A stretch of 64,000 nt of DNA. Origin: an uncultured Lachnospiraceae bacterium. Lineage in GTDB: Bacteria > Bacillota > Clostridia > Lachnospirales > Lachnospiraceae. A program made the position numbers and the translations under genes. The stretch lies in contig CAJTRA010000013.1 in NCBI GenBank assembly GCA_910578345.1, forward strand, positions 29,846-93,845, given 5' to 3'. This document shows, piece after piece, positions 34,646 to 42,755 of this stretch. The notes beneath the pieces were generated by a model that saw only the letters and a program-made list of their open reading frames with translations, searched no databases and was not told where the DNA came from. Position 1 is the first letter of the stretch; each line of letters opens with the position of its first letter.

Positions 34646-36043
34646 TCATGCCAGGTCAGACATGCGCTCCGGCCGCGGCCGAAAGATCCTGATCTTGCTG
34701 AAGAAACAATAGTACAGGATAAAAAAGATACTGGTAATCGTCCAGGTAAGCGGGTAGCTGAACGTGACAGTGTATACGTCCGGTCTTAAGGGAACTGCCA
34801 GCATGATCCAGAGAATACGGATCAGACAGATGCCGCTTAAGCAGATCAGTGTGGGGATCCAGCAGTCTCCGACACCGCGCAAGGCCCCGGAGATGACTTC
34901 CACGCACACATAGGTGATGAAAGTAGGCACCAGGAAGTGAACGATCTGCATGCCGATCCGCATGACTTCCGGGTCCGAAGTAAAAAGACCGTAAATAATG
35001 TGGCCGCCCAGGCGCAGCAGCACACTGATCAGGATGGTAGAGGCAAAGCACATGAGAAGACAGCTCCGGATTCCTTTTCGAACCCGGTCGCCCTTACCGG
35101 CCCCGTAGTTTTGGCCTGCAAATGTAGTGATGGCGATACCGAAGGAACTAACGGTCATCCAGAAGAGGGCGTCTATCTTGCCATAGACAGTCCAGGCAGC
35201 AACGGTGTCGGTTCCAAGTCCGTTGATGGCGGTCTGGATGATGATATTGGAAAGGCTGTACATAACGGATTGCAGCCCGGCAGGAAAACCGATGCGGATG
35301 ATCCTATGCAGCATCTTGCGGTCGGTACGGATTCGGTGCAGATCCAATCGGTGCATGTCCTTGACCCGGACCAGCACGAGGATTACCAGGGCGGCGCTCA
35401 GGGCCTGGGAACAGATGGTGGCGATCGCCGCGCCTGCCACACCCAGATCGAGACACACGATCAGAAGAAGATCCAGCAGGATATTGGTGAAACAGCTTGC
35501 AATCAGGAAATAGAGCGGGCGTCTGGAGTCGCCCACTGCCCGCAGGATGCCGGAACCTACATTATAGATCAGATTGCCGACAGTTCCTACATAATAAATG
35601 CGGATGTAGAGAATGGCCGGATCCAGCACATCGGTAGGGGTATCCATGGCAGTCAGGATGGCCGGAGCGGTCACGATGCCGCCCACCATCAGAAGCAGTC
35701 CGCTGATGATACTGAAAGCCATGGCGGTGTGTACGGCGTAGTCTACCAGTTCCGCTTTCTTTGCGCCGTAGTATTGGGAGATGACCACCGTTGCGCCGCT
35801 GGACAGGCCTACGAAGAAACCGACTAACAGATTGATCACAGTGCCGGTGCCGCCGCCTACAGCCGACAGCGCTTCTTTGCCCACAAAGCGGCCTACGATC
35901 ACGGCGTCCGCCGCATTGTAGAGCTGTTGGAAAAGTGTGCCGAATAAAATAGGAAAGAAAAACAGAAGCAGCTGTTTCCAGATGACTCCTTCTGTGATCT
36001 GATTTTCTGTTTTCAATGCTCCTTCGCGCGTCTTTGTCTTCAT
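34646..36043 (-). CDS. MATE family efflux transporter
   Basis: 465 residues, twelve predicted membrane helices, MATE signature 'LLLFFFPILFGTLFQQLYNA' in helix 1 and 'DAVIVGRFVGKEALSAVGG' in helix 2, plus the mirrored 'TLLIGFPAGLQSVMYSLSN'-type half near residue 250. It exports drugs or metabolites by Na+ or H+ antiport; the substrate is not predictable. ATG 36043 chosen because AAAGG lies 9 nt upstream; an in-frame ATG at 36118 gives a longer N-terminus without homology. Confidence 0.92.
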   Translation of the reverse strand: MKTKTREGALKTENQITEGVIWKQLLLFFFPILFGTLFQQLYNAADAVIVGRFVGKEALSAVGGGTGTVINLLVGFFVGLSSGATVVISQYYGAKKAELVDYAVHTAMAFSIISGLLLMVGGIVTAPAILTAMDTPTDVLDPAILYIRIYYVGTVGNLIYNVGSGILRAVGDSRRPLYFLIASCFTNILLDLLLIVCLDLGVAGAAIATICSQALSAALVILVLVRVKDMHRLDLHRIRTDRKMLHRIIRIGFPAGLQSVMYSLSNIIIQTAINGLGTDTVAAWTVYGKIDALFWMTVSSFGIAITTFAGQNYGAGKGDRVRKGIRSCLLMCFASTILISVLLRLGGHIIYGLFTSDPEVMRIGMQIVHFLVPTFITYVCVEVISGALRGVGDCWIPTLICLSGICLIRILWIMLAVPLRPDVYTVTFSYPLTWTITSIFFILYYCFFSKIRIFRPRPERMSDLA

Positions 36044-36157
36044 AGTAGAATGCCTTTCTAAGCGGCTGCCGCTTTCTGCAATTTCCCCGATTGTATCACT
36101 GTCCAGGACGACTTTCAAGAGTATTTTGCAAGGTAATTTGGAAGCCTCAAAAAAGGA

Positions 36158-36186
36158 TTGTCAAAAAATTATCAACGTGGTATGAT
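36158..36186 (+). promoter_or_regulatory. Predicted promoter of the coenzyme A module
   Basis: TTGTCA (36158-36163), 17-nt spacer, TATGAT (36181-36186), about 50 nt before the ECF gene start. Confidence 0.7.
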
Positions 36187-36235
36187 GACACCGTATTGTA
36201 TCTCATAAGAGAATAATAACAGGAGGATTCGTACC

Positions 36236-37063
36236 ATGAAAAATGAAAAAACCTATGAACTGGTGCTGACGGCGCTGTTTACCGCCATCATAGTGATTAT
36301 GGCATTTACGCCGCTGGGATATATCCCGCTTGTCGTGATCAATGCGACGATTATTCATATCCCGGTCATCTTAGGAGCGCTGTTTCTTGGACCGAAGAAA
36401 GGTGCATTTCTGGGATTTGTATTCGGACTGACCAGTTTTATCAACAACACGTTTAAGGCGGCCACGGCGTCGGCATTTGTCTTTTCACCGGTGTTAGCCT
36501 ACAATGCAGTTGGCATATCAGGCGTTATTAAAAGCCTGTATATCTGTTTTGTGCCGAGGATTTTAGTGGGCATTGTGCCTTACTTCATCTATCTCCTGAT
36601 CCGCAAAGCCTTACGAGGCGAAGGGCAGACAGGAAGAATCGTCGTCAATGCCTTTGCGTCTTTGATCCTGGCCGTATCGTTAAGGGCGTTTTTGATCCGG
36701 CTGCTGCCGGATGCTTTGAGTGCAGCAGTATGTACGATCGTTGGCGTGGCGGCAGGCTGCATGCTGATGGCAGTGCTGACAGTCGGCGGCAGGAAGAAAG
36801 GATCGGCCAACATTGCGTTAGCTTATGCGGGGCTGGCAGGTGCTTACACAAATACACTTTTTGTGATGAGCGGTATTTTCATCTTATACAAAGATGCTTA
36901 CGCGCAGGCAGTTGGCGTGGCAGGAGAAGCTGTGTTGGATGTGATCATGGGCGTTGTGACCTTCAACGGCGTAGTGGAAGCTGTGGTAGCGGCGATCATC
37001 GTCGCGGGTGTAGGGATCGCGCTTACGCGGGTGAAACCGGTATATGGCAGTCAAAACAACTGA
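36236..37063 (+). CDS. panT: ECF transporter S component, probably pantothenate (PanT-like)
   Basis: 275 residues with six or more hydrophobic segments. The start 'KTYELVLTALFTAIIVIMAF' and 'VVINATIIHIPVILGALFLG' match ECF substrate-binding (S) subunits; the first half 'GAFLGFVFGLTSFINNT' is common in PanT. It needs the shared EcfA/A'/T module, not encoded here. The immediately following coaX and coaBC genes of coenzyme A synthesis support pantothenate as the vitamin; the assignment is by context. ATG 36236 after AGGAGG. Confidence 0.75.
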   Translation: MKNEKTYELVLTALFTAIIVIMAFTPLGYIPLVVINATIIHIPVILGALFLGPKKGAFLGFVFGLTSFINNTFKAATASAFVFSPVLAYNAVGISGVIKSLYICFVPRILVGIVPYFIYLLIRKALRGEGQTGRIVVNAFASLILAVSLRAFLIRLLPDALSAAVCTIVGVAAGCMLMAVLTVGGRKKGSANIALAYAGLAGAYTNTLFVMSGIFILYKDAYAQAVGVAGEAVLDVIMGVVTFNGVVEAVVAAIIVAGVGIALTRVKPVYGSQNN

Positions 37064-37156
37064 CAGCTTCGTGAACATAACGGCCTGGCAGGTATACGGG
37101 ATGGAACCTGTGGAACGCATCAGGCGGAAGAACAAATCAGAAAGCAGGGAAGAGAT

Positions 37157-37927
37157 ATGATCTTGGCGATAGATATCGGAAATACAAATATTGTGATCGG
37201 CTGTATCGATGGGGAAAAGGTATGTTTTGTGGAGAGAGTTTCCACCAACCTTGCCAATACAGAGTTAGAATATGTGGTGGAGTTTCGGACGTTGTTTGAT
37301 CTGTACGACATCGGATTAACAGACATCAGTGGAAGTATCATCTCTTCGGTGGTGCCGCCGCTCAACAATATCGTGAAATCGGCGCTGGAGAAGTTGTTCC
37401 ATAAGACGCCGCTGTTAGTGGGACCGGGACTCAAGACAGGTTTAAACATCCTGATGGATAACCCAGGCCAGCTTGGGTCTGATCTGGTAGTCAATGCGGT
37501 GGCGGGCCTGCAGTATTATGGCGCGCCGATCATCATGATCGATATGGGGACAGCGACCACGATCAGCGTAGTGGACCAGAAGAAGAATTATATCGGCGGC
37601 ATGATCTTGCCGGGCGTCAAGGTTTCCCTGGATTCCCTGGTCAACAGGACCTCCCAGCTTCCAAGGATCAGTCTGGAGGCGCCGAAGAAAGTGATCGGCA
37701 GAAACACCATTGACTGTATGAAGAGCGGAATCGTGATGGGGCAGGCGGCCTGCCTGGATGGGATGATCGAGAGAATCTATGACGAGCTGGGCTATGAGGC
37801 GCCGGTGGTGGCCACGGGCGGCCTGGCAGGCAGCATTGTACCATATTGTAAAAGAAAGATCGTATATGACAATGAATTAACGCTGAGAGGACTGGGCATT
37901 ATCTATAGAAAGAATGTGGAGGCATAG
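37157..37927 (+). CDS. coaX: Type III pantothenate kinase
   Basis: 256 residues. CoaX phosphorylates pantothenate, the first step to coenzyme A. Motifs: 'ILAIDIGNTNIVIGCI' at the N-terminus (phosphate 1), 'GPGLKTGLNILMDNPGQLGS' near 95-114, 'IMIDMGTATTISVVD' with the catalytic Asp region, and 'PVVATGGLAGSI' at the C-terminus. ATG 37157, weak upstream site GAAGAGAT. Co-directional with panT and coaBC. Confidence 0.95.
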   Translation: MILAIDIGNTNIVIGCIDGEKVCFVERVSTNLANTELEYVVEFRTLFDLYDIGLTDISGSIISSVVPPLNNIVKSALEKLFHKTPLLVGPGLKTGLNILMDNPGQLGSDLVVNAVAGLQYYGAPIIMIDMGTATTISVVDQKKNYIGGMILPGVKVSLDSLVNRTSQLPRISLEAPKKVIGRNTIDCMKSGIVMGQAACLDGMIERIYDELGYEAPVVATGGLAGSIVPYCKRKIVYDNELTLRGLGIIYRKNVEA

Positions 37928-37978
37928 GGAAGTCTCTGTTCTCGCGGCAAAAGGACCAGTTTCAATGAGGGATTGTTT

Positions 37979-39181
37979 ATGTTAGCAGGAAAACACATGA
38001 TATTAGGAGTGACAGGCAGTATTGCCGCTTATAAGATAGCTTCTTTGGCCAGTATGCTGGCCAAACAGCACGCAGATGTGACCGTGATCATGACGAGGAA
38101 CGCCACGAATTTCATCAATCCGATCACGTTCGAGTCGCTGACCGGTAATAAGTGCCTGGTAGATACGTTTGACAGAAATTTTGAGTTTCAGGTGGAGCAT
38201 GTGTCGCTGGCGAAGCGGACGGACGTCTTTCTGATGGCGCCGGCGTCCGCCAATGTGATCGCGAAAGCGGCACATGGCATCGCAGACGATATGTTGACGA
38301 CGACGCTGCTTGCCTGTACCTGTCCGAAGATCTTTGCACCCGCGATGAATACCAGGATGTATCAGAACCAGATCGTGCAGGACAATCTGGAGATCCTGCG
38401 CCGGTACGGCATGGAGGTGATCGATCCTGCAAACGGGTATCTGGCCTGCGGCGATACGGGGGCAGGCAAAATGCCGGAACCGGAGGTACTTTATGAGTAC
38501 ATCGTCAAAGCGCTGACGCCGAAGGATCTTGCTGGCAGGAAGATCCTTGTGACGGCAGGTCCGACACAGGAGAAGATCGATCCGGTACGCTACATCAGCA
38601 ATCATTCTACCGGCAAGATGGGCTATGCCATCGCGAGAGCGGCTATGCTCCGCGGCGCTGATGTGACACTTGTATCAGGAAAAGTAAACTTAAAGCCGCC
38701 GATGGGCGTCAAAGTACTTCCCATAGTATCTGCGGCGGATATGGCGCAGGCGGTGAAGGAGAACGCACAGTCCCAGGATATCATTATCAAGGCTGCCGCG
38801 GTAGCGGACTACTGTCCAAGCGTGGCGGCGGACGAGAAACTCAAAAAGAAGGACGGCGAGATGCAGATTGCGCTTACGCGGACAGAGGACATTCTGGCTT
38901 ATCTGGGTGCCCATCGGACAAAAGGACAGTTTCTGTGCGGGTTTTCCATGGAAACTGAGCATATGCTGGAGAATTCCAGGCAGAAATTAGAGAAGAAGAA
39001 GATCGATATGATCGTCGCCAATAATCTGAAGCAGGCGGGCGCAGGCTTTGGCACGGACACCAATGTGGTGACGATCCTGACCAAAGAGGATACGAAGGAG
39101 CTGCCGATGATGAGCAAGGAAGAGGTGGCAGATCAGATTCTTGACTGCATCCTGCAGGAAATCTCTGCACGGAATGCCTGA
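37979..39181 (+). CDS. coaBC: Bifunctional phosphopantothenoylcysteine decarboxylase / phosphopantothenate-cysteine ligase
   Basis: 400 residues, complete fusion. CoaC domain (about 1-190): 'ILGVTGSIAAYKIASLASML', His in 'QVEHVSLAKRTD', 'MAPASANVIAKAAHGIADDM' and 'APAMNTRMYQN'. CoaB domain (about 190-400): 'ILVTAGPTQEKIDPVRYIS', 'HSTGKMGYAIARAA', 'KAAAVADYCP', 'KLKKKDGEMQIALTRTEDIL'. It makes 4'-phosphopantetheine from phosphopantothenate and cysteine in two steps. Start at ATG 37979 with GAGGG at 7 nt. Confidence 0.96.
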   Translation: MLAGKHMILGVTGSIAAYKIASLASMLAKQHADVTVIMTRNATNFINPITFESLTGNKCLVDTFDRNFEFQVEHVSLAKRTDVFLMAPASANVIAKAAHGIADDMLTTTLLACTCPKIFAPAMNTRMYQNQIVQDNLEILRRYGMEVIDPANGYLACGDTGAGKMPEPEVLYEYIVKALTPKDLAGRKILVTAGPTQEKIDPVRYISNHSTGKMGYAIARAAMLRGADVTLVSGKVNLKPPMGVKVLPIVSAADMAQAVKENAQSQDIIIKAAAVADYCPSVAADEKLKKKDGEMQIALTRTEDILAYLGAHRTKGQFLCGFSMETEHMLENSRQKLEKKKIDMIVANNLKQAGAGFGTDTNVVTILTKEDTKELPMMSKEEVADQILDCILQEISARNA

Positions 39182-39236
39182 AATATGGTAGATCATGAAT
39201 GGCCAAGCGGTAGGCTGTGGCATAATGGAGGTTATT

Positions 39237-39803
39237 ATGAGAATCGGAATGGGTTACGACGTCCACAGATTGGTGCCAGACCGCAGATTGATCATCGGCG
39301 GGGTGGAGATTCCTTATGAAAAGGGGCTTTTGGGACATTCGGATGCGGATGTGCTTCTGCATGCCATTATGGATGCGCTGCTTGGCGCTGCAGCGCTGGG
39401 AGATATCGGGAAACACTTTCCTGATACGGATCCTGCCTATAAGGGAATCTCCTCCCTGGCGCTTTTAAAGAAGGTGGGAGAGCTGTTGGAGGAGAACCGC
39501 TTTCTGATCGAAAATATCGATGCCACTATCATTGCACAGGCGCCGAAGATGCGGCCATATATTGAACAGATGCAGGAGCGGATCGCGGAGGCGCTTCAGA
39601 TCGAGACCGGACAGATCAATGTGAAAGCCACCACCGAAGAGGGCCTTGGATTTACAGGCTCCGGGGAAGGGATCTCTGCGCAGGCAATCTGCCTGCTGAC
39701 CAGCCCGCGGGAGCTGTACAGCGAAGATGTGGCACAGAAGGACTGCGGCGGATGCGGTGGATGTCCGGCAGCCATGCCAGGCGCCTCTGGCTTACTGAAA
39801 TGA
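39237..39803 (+). CDS. ispF: 2-C-methyl-D-erythritol 2,4-cyclodiphosphate synthase with Cys-rich tail
   Basis: 188 residues, about 30 longer than the usual 157. The IspF core is complete: 'MRIGMGYDVHRLV' (zinc ligands Asp8, His10), 'LLGHSDADVLLHAIMDALLG', 'HFPDTDP', 'KATTEEGLGFTGSGEGI'. It is part of the MEP isoprenoid route. The C-terminal extension contains 'DCGGCGGCPAAMPGASG', three cysteines in a Gly-rich run, of unknown purpose (metal binding or redox). Start ATG 39237, 5 nt after GGAGG. No terminator is visible after the stop. Confidence 0.93.
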   Translation: MRIGMGYDVHRLVPDRRLIIGGVEIPYEKGLLGHSDADVLLHAIMDALLGAAALGDIGKHFPDTDPAYKGISSLALLKKVGELLEENRFLIENIDATIIAQAPKMRPYIEQMQERIAEALQIETGQINVKATTEEGLGFTGSGEGISAQAICLLTSPRELYSEDVAQKDCGGCGGCPAAMPGASGLLK

Positions 39804-39853
39804 CATTTTAGGCTGAACGGTTCCCTATGGTCGTCCCACGTGTGAAAATAGGC

Positions 39854-39882
39854 TTGACACCATAAAGAAAGACAGTTATAAT
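39854..39882 (+). promoter_or_regulatory. Consensus sigma-A promoter
   Basis: TTGACA (39854-39859), exactly 17 nt, TATAAT (39877-39882): both hexamers are perfect consensus. The transcript it drives (from about 39889) carries no long reading frame. Confidence 0.85.
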
Positions 39883-39888
39883 CGAGAA

Positions 39889-40092
39889 AGATTGAAAGAG
39901 CAGGAGGATTTTTGCATGTTAAATGTGGTTGTAATGGAGAAGATCGCAAAATAAATATTGCGGGGAAGACTTTCAGACGTGGGGGTTATTTGTGATACGC
40001 TGCCGGAGCAGTCAGCTGTGGCAGATCGTGTGTTGCAGGTAAGATTTCAAGGTGGAAGTCTGCCGATCATTTCGCCTTACAACTGCTTTTTA
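39889..40092 (+). ncRNA. Candidate structured non-coding RNA, possibly 6S-like
   Basis: Downstream of the consensus promoter the bases fold into one rod. Closing stem: 39925-39946 pairs with 40064-40086 (about 19 pairs, small bulges). A central open region carries a small GCAA/TTGC hairpin (39946-39961). Middle stem: 39967-39974 with 40054-40061. Distal hairpin: 39995-40004 with 40020-40031. Then TTTTTATT ends the rod. A single long rod with a central bubble and a side hairpin is the architecture of 6S RNA. A 12-codon frame (MLNVVVMEKIAK, 39916-39954) with AGGAGG overlaps the 5' arm and might be a leader peptide instead. Family not verified. Confidence 0.45.
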
Positions 40093-40122
40093 TTGTGGTA
40101 TATTTTTTTTACAGACAGAATG

Positions 40123-40154
40123 AGCATGGCTGCATGGCCATGCTTTTTGTTTTA
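40123..40154 (+). terminator. Intrinsic terminator of the short transcript
   Basis: AGCATGGC (40123-40130) pairs with GCCATGCT (40137-40144), followed by TTTTTGTTTT. A further hairpin with a T-run (CCATGG pairs, about 40215-40256) follows. Together they isolate the upstream unit from the MutS2-like gene. Confidence 0.8.
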
Positions 40155-40189
40155 TCAGGAAATTTGCTTGTTTATGCTTATTTGAGTTC

Positions 40190-40313
40190 TCGCAGCAAAG
40201 CAAGCGAATCTCGCGGCCATGGTAGTTGACGTAGTTACGGCAGCCATGGTCTTTTTAGTTTACAGGAAAGTGCGTCCTATGAAATAAAAACCGTTCGGGC
40301 AATGATGCGCAGC
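40190..40313 (+). repeat. Dispersed hairpin repeat, copy 2 (modules in other order)
   Basis: Module 2 (CGCAGCAAAGCAAG then GCGA/TCGC hairpin) is at 40191-40215. Module 1 (TTACAGG...CCTATGA) is at 40260-40282, followed 22 nt later by GATGCGCAGC. Compare 16497-16561 and 58339-58361. The remaining bases up to 40365 contain no feature. Confidence 0.5.
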
Positions 40314-40365
40314 TTCGTGCGCGGAACAAACGTCCAAATTCACAGACAAAACAAGAAAGAGGAAA

Positions 40366-42282
40366 ATGAAAATGCAGACAGAAAAACAGATTGAATTTGA
40401 CAAGATGAAAGCAATATGGGCAGAACTTGCAGTGACACAGGGAGCAAAGGAGAAGATCGAAAAGATCTCCTTCTCCCTGTCGGAGAGGGAAGTAAAAAAG
40501 CAGCTGCGGGACACGACGGACAGCAGGAAACTGATCGAGAAACTGGGCACGCCGCCGCTCCAGAGTGTGGATGAGATCAAAGAAATCTTGATGATCGCTG
40601 TGAAGGGGGACTGCCTTACACCGTACCAGCTGGAGCGGGTGGAGAGGATCCTGGTGGCAGTCAGACGTCTGAAGACGTATCTGGACCGGGGTAAAATGTA
40701 TGAAAATCCGCTTGCCTACTATGAGGAGAATCTGGATGCGGTGGAGGATCTGCAGGAGGAGATCGGCAGACAGATCAGGGGCGAGGAAGTGGACGACCAT
40801 GCATCGAAGGAATTGTCGCAGATCAGAGTGCAGATCATGCGGTGCGAGGAACAGATGAAACAGAAAGCGGAGCAGATCATGCGCACCGAGAAAGCCTATA
40901 TGGCAGACCAGTACTGTACCTACCGCAACGGACGGCTCTGTCTTCCGGTGAAAAAGGAGTATAAGCTTAAAGTGTCGGGCAGTGTGATCGACAAGTCTTC
41001 TACAGGCGGAACGCTCTTTATCGAACCGGGCGCGGTGGCCAAATATTATGAGGAGATGGCGCAGCTTAAGATCGGGGAGGAGAATGAGGTGTACCGGATC
41101 CTTTATACCCTGACAGCGATGGTTGCGACGGCGGCTGAGGCGATGGAAGCGAATATTGCCATTATCGAAAAGCTGGATTTCATCTTTTCCAAAGGAAAGC
41201 TGAGTATTGATCTGGATGCGGTGGAACCGGGGGTCAATACACAGCGCAGGATCTTCTTAAGAGACGCCAGGCATCCGCTAATGGACAGAAAAGTCAGTGT
41301 GCCGCTGCAGTTTGAGATCGGCGGGGATGTGAGTGGGATCGTTATCACCGGACCCAATACAGGAGGCAAGACAGTGGCCATCAAGACGGTGATGTTAAAC
41401 TGCATGATGGCGCAGTGCGGTCTGCACGTCACTTGTGAGCAGGCAGAGATCTGCATGAACAATGCCTATCTGTGCGATATTGGGGACGGACAGAACCTTG
41501 CGGAGAATCTGTCCACCTTTTCCGCCCATATTAAAAATGTGCTGGAGGTACTGCGGGAAGTGAGCCGGGACAGTTTTGTGATCATGGATGAGCTGGGGTC
41601 CGGGACAGACCCGGCAGAAGGGATGGGGATCGCCATTGCCATTCTGGAGGAGTTGAAGAAGAGCGGGGCGCTATTCCTGGTGACGACGCATTATCCTGAG
41701 GTGAAAGAATATGCAGAGCGGACGGAAGGGATGATCAACGCGCGGATGACGTTCGACCAGGAAACTTTGAGTCCCACCTATCAGATGGTGATCGGGGAAG
41801 CCGGGGAGAGCTGCGCGTTCCATATCGCGGACCGTCTGGGGATGCCTCATGGGATGCTGCGGACGGCTGTGGCGGCAGCTTATGGAGAGGAGGCAGTCGG
41901 CACATACCATTTTCTGAAGAAGAAGGATGATGAGAATAGACTTGAGAAGACAAGCGCCGGGAAGATCGTGAGGAGTAAGAGCGGAAAGAAAGCCGGGAAG
42001 CTTAATGGGAAACTGAAACGGGGAGACAGCGTGATGCTCTACCCCGATCAGAAGATCGGCATTGTGTGTGAACCGATCAATGAGAAAGGGATCTTGCGTG
42101 TCCAGCTTCCCGGAAAGAAGATCTGGATCAACCACAAGCGCGTGAGGCTTCATGTGGCGGCAGATGAACTGTATCCGGAGGATTATGATTTTTCCATTAT
42201 TTTCGATACGGCGGCGAACCGGAAGATCCGGCATGATATGGACAGGAAGTATACGGAGGCGGTGATACGGGAACGGGAGTGA
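40366..42282 (+). CDS. MutS2-like ATPase without Smr domain
   Basis: 638 residues. Coiled-coil and core domains of the MutS2 family, then the ATPase: Walker A 'TGPNTGGKTVAIKT' near residue 330, 'STFSAHIKNV', Walker B 'SFVIMDELGSGTDPAEG', His switch 'VTTHYPEVKEYA'. Typical MutS2 proteins are about 785 residues and end in an Smr nuclease domain; here the C-terminus is a 90-residue basic/KOW-like part ('RGDSVMLYPDQKIGIV') and no Smr motif is seen. MutS2 proteins act in ribosome rescue or in suppressing recombination; without Smr, cleavage is unlikely. ATG 40366 (or 40372) after AGAGGAAA. Confidence 0.85.
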   Translation: MKMQTEKQIEFDKMKAIWAELAVTQGAKEKIEKISFSLSEREVKKQLRDTTDSRKLIEKLGTPPLQSVDEIKEILMIAVKGDCLTPYQLERVERILVAVRRLKTYLDRGKMYENPLAYYEENLDAVEDLQEEIGRQIRGEEVDDHASKELSQIRVQIMRCEEQMKQKAEQIMRTEKAYMADQYCTYRNGRLCLPVKKEYKLKVSGSVIDKSSTGGTLFIEPGAVAKYYEEMAQLKIGEENEVYRILYTLTAMVATAAEAMEANIAIIEKLDFIFSKGKLSIDLDAVEPGVNTQRRIFLRDARHPLMDRKVSVPLQFEIGGDVSGIVITGPNTGGKTVAIKTVMLNCMMAQCGLHVTCEQAEICMNNAYLCDIGDGQNLAENLSTFSAHIKNVLEVLREVSRDSFVIMDELGSGTDPAEGMGIAIAILEELKKSGALFLVTTHYPEVKEYAERTEGMINARMTFDQETLSPTYQMVIGEAGESCAFHIADRLGMPHGMLRTAVAAAYGEEAVGTYHFLKKKDDENRLEKTSAGKIVRSKSGKKAGKLNGKLKRGDSVMLYPDQKIGIVCEPINEKGILRVQLPGKKIWINHKRVRLHVAADELYPEDYDFSIIFDTAANRKIRHDMDRKYTEAVIRERE

Positions 42283-42357
42283 TGCTGAGAGAAGATCGTA
42301 TCAGTGAAGCCGGAAGACAAACTGTTACAGAAAATCGTGCGCCAAAAGAAAATCCGG

Positions 42358-42386
42358 TTGACAAAGCTGCGGTTTTTGCATATTCT
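42358..42386 (+). promoter_or_regulatory. Predicted promoter of the T-box operon
   Basis: TTGACA (42358-42363), 17-nt spacer, TATTCT (42381-42386). Confidence 0.75.
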
Positions 42387-42433
42387 ATTAGAAGAATGAA
42401 ATGATGCTGCATACAGCAAAGCAGTGTACAGAT

Positions 42434-42671
42434 GGACGTTGAAAGGGAAGAGTACCATTTCAGAGACAGCAGAGAGGAACCGTCGCCGGCTGAGAACGGT
42501 TCTTGTAAGGAGAATGGGAAAGTGCGACCTGGAGTCCGGCGGATCGCCCGGCTGACCCCGTTATCGGTTAAGAGGGAAAGAGTGCCGACAGGCATTCTTT
42601 AAGTAGAGTGGAACCGCGGATTACTTCGTCTCTATTTCCGGAAGGGAAAGAGGCGAGGTCCGCGGATTTTT
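42434..42671 (+). promoter_or_regulatory. T-box riboswitch (cysteine)
   Basis: Stem I spans GGAC (42434) to GTCC (42537); the specifier loop reads GAAAG-TGC-GACC with the Cys codon TGC at 42523-42525. The T-box sequence 'GAGTGGAACCGCGG' is at 42606-42619. The competing terminator pairs CCGCGGA and ACTTCGTCTCT (42614-42633) with AGAGGCGAGGT and CCGCGG (to 42665), followed by a T-run. Uncharged tRNA-Cys should bind, favour the antiterminator and switch on cysE-cysS. Confidence 0.93.
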
Positions 42672-42755
42672 GACGTATGGTCCAGGCGAAGTGTCCGCAG
42701 GAAGATCCGGCGTGTCATCTGTGAGCCGTCACTGAATGCAGAAAAGGAATAGCAT

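Noticed and set aside
34937..35827. A 296-codon frame opposite the MATE gene
   Set aside because: Asp/Gly/His-rich shadow with no hydrophobic core or domain; MATE signature is clear on the other strand.
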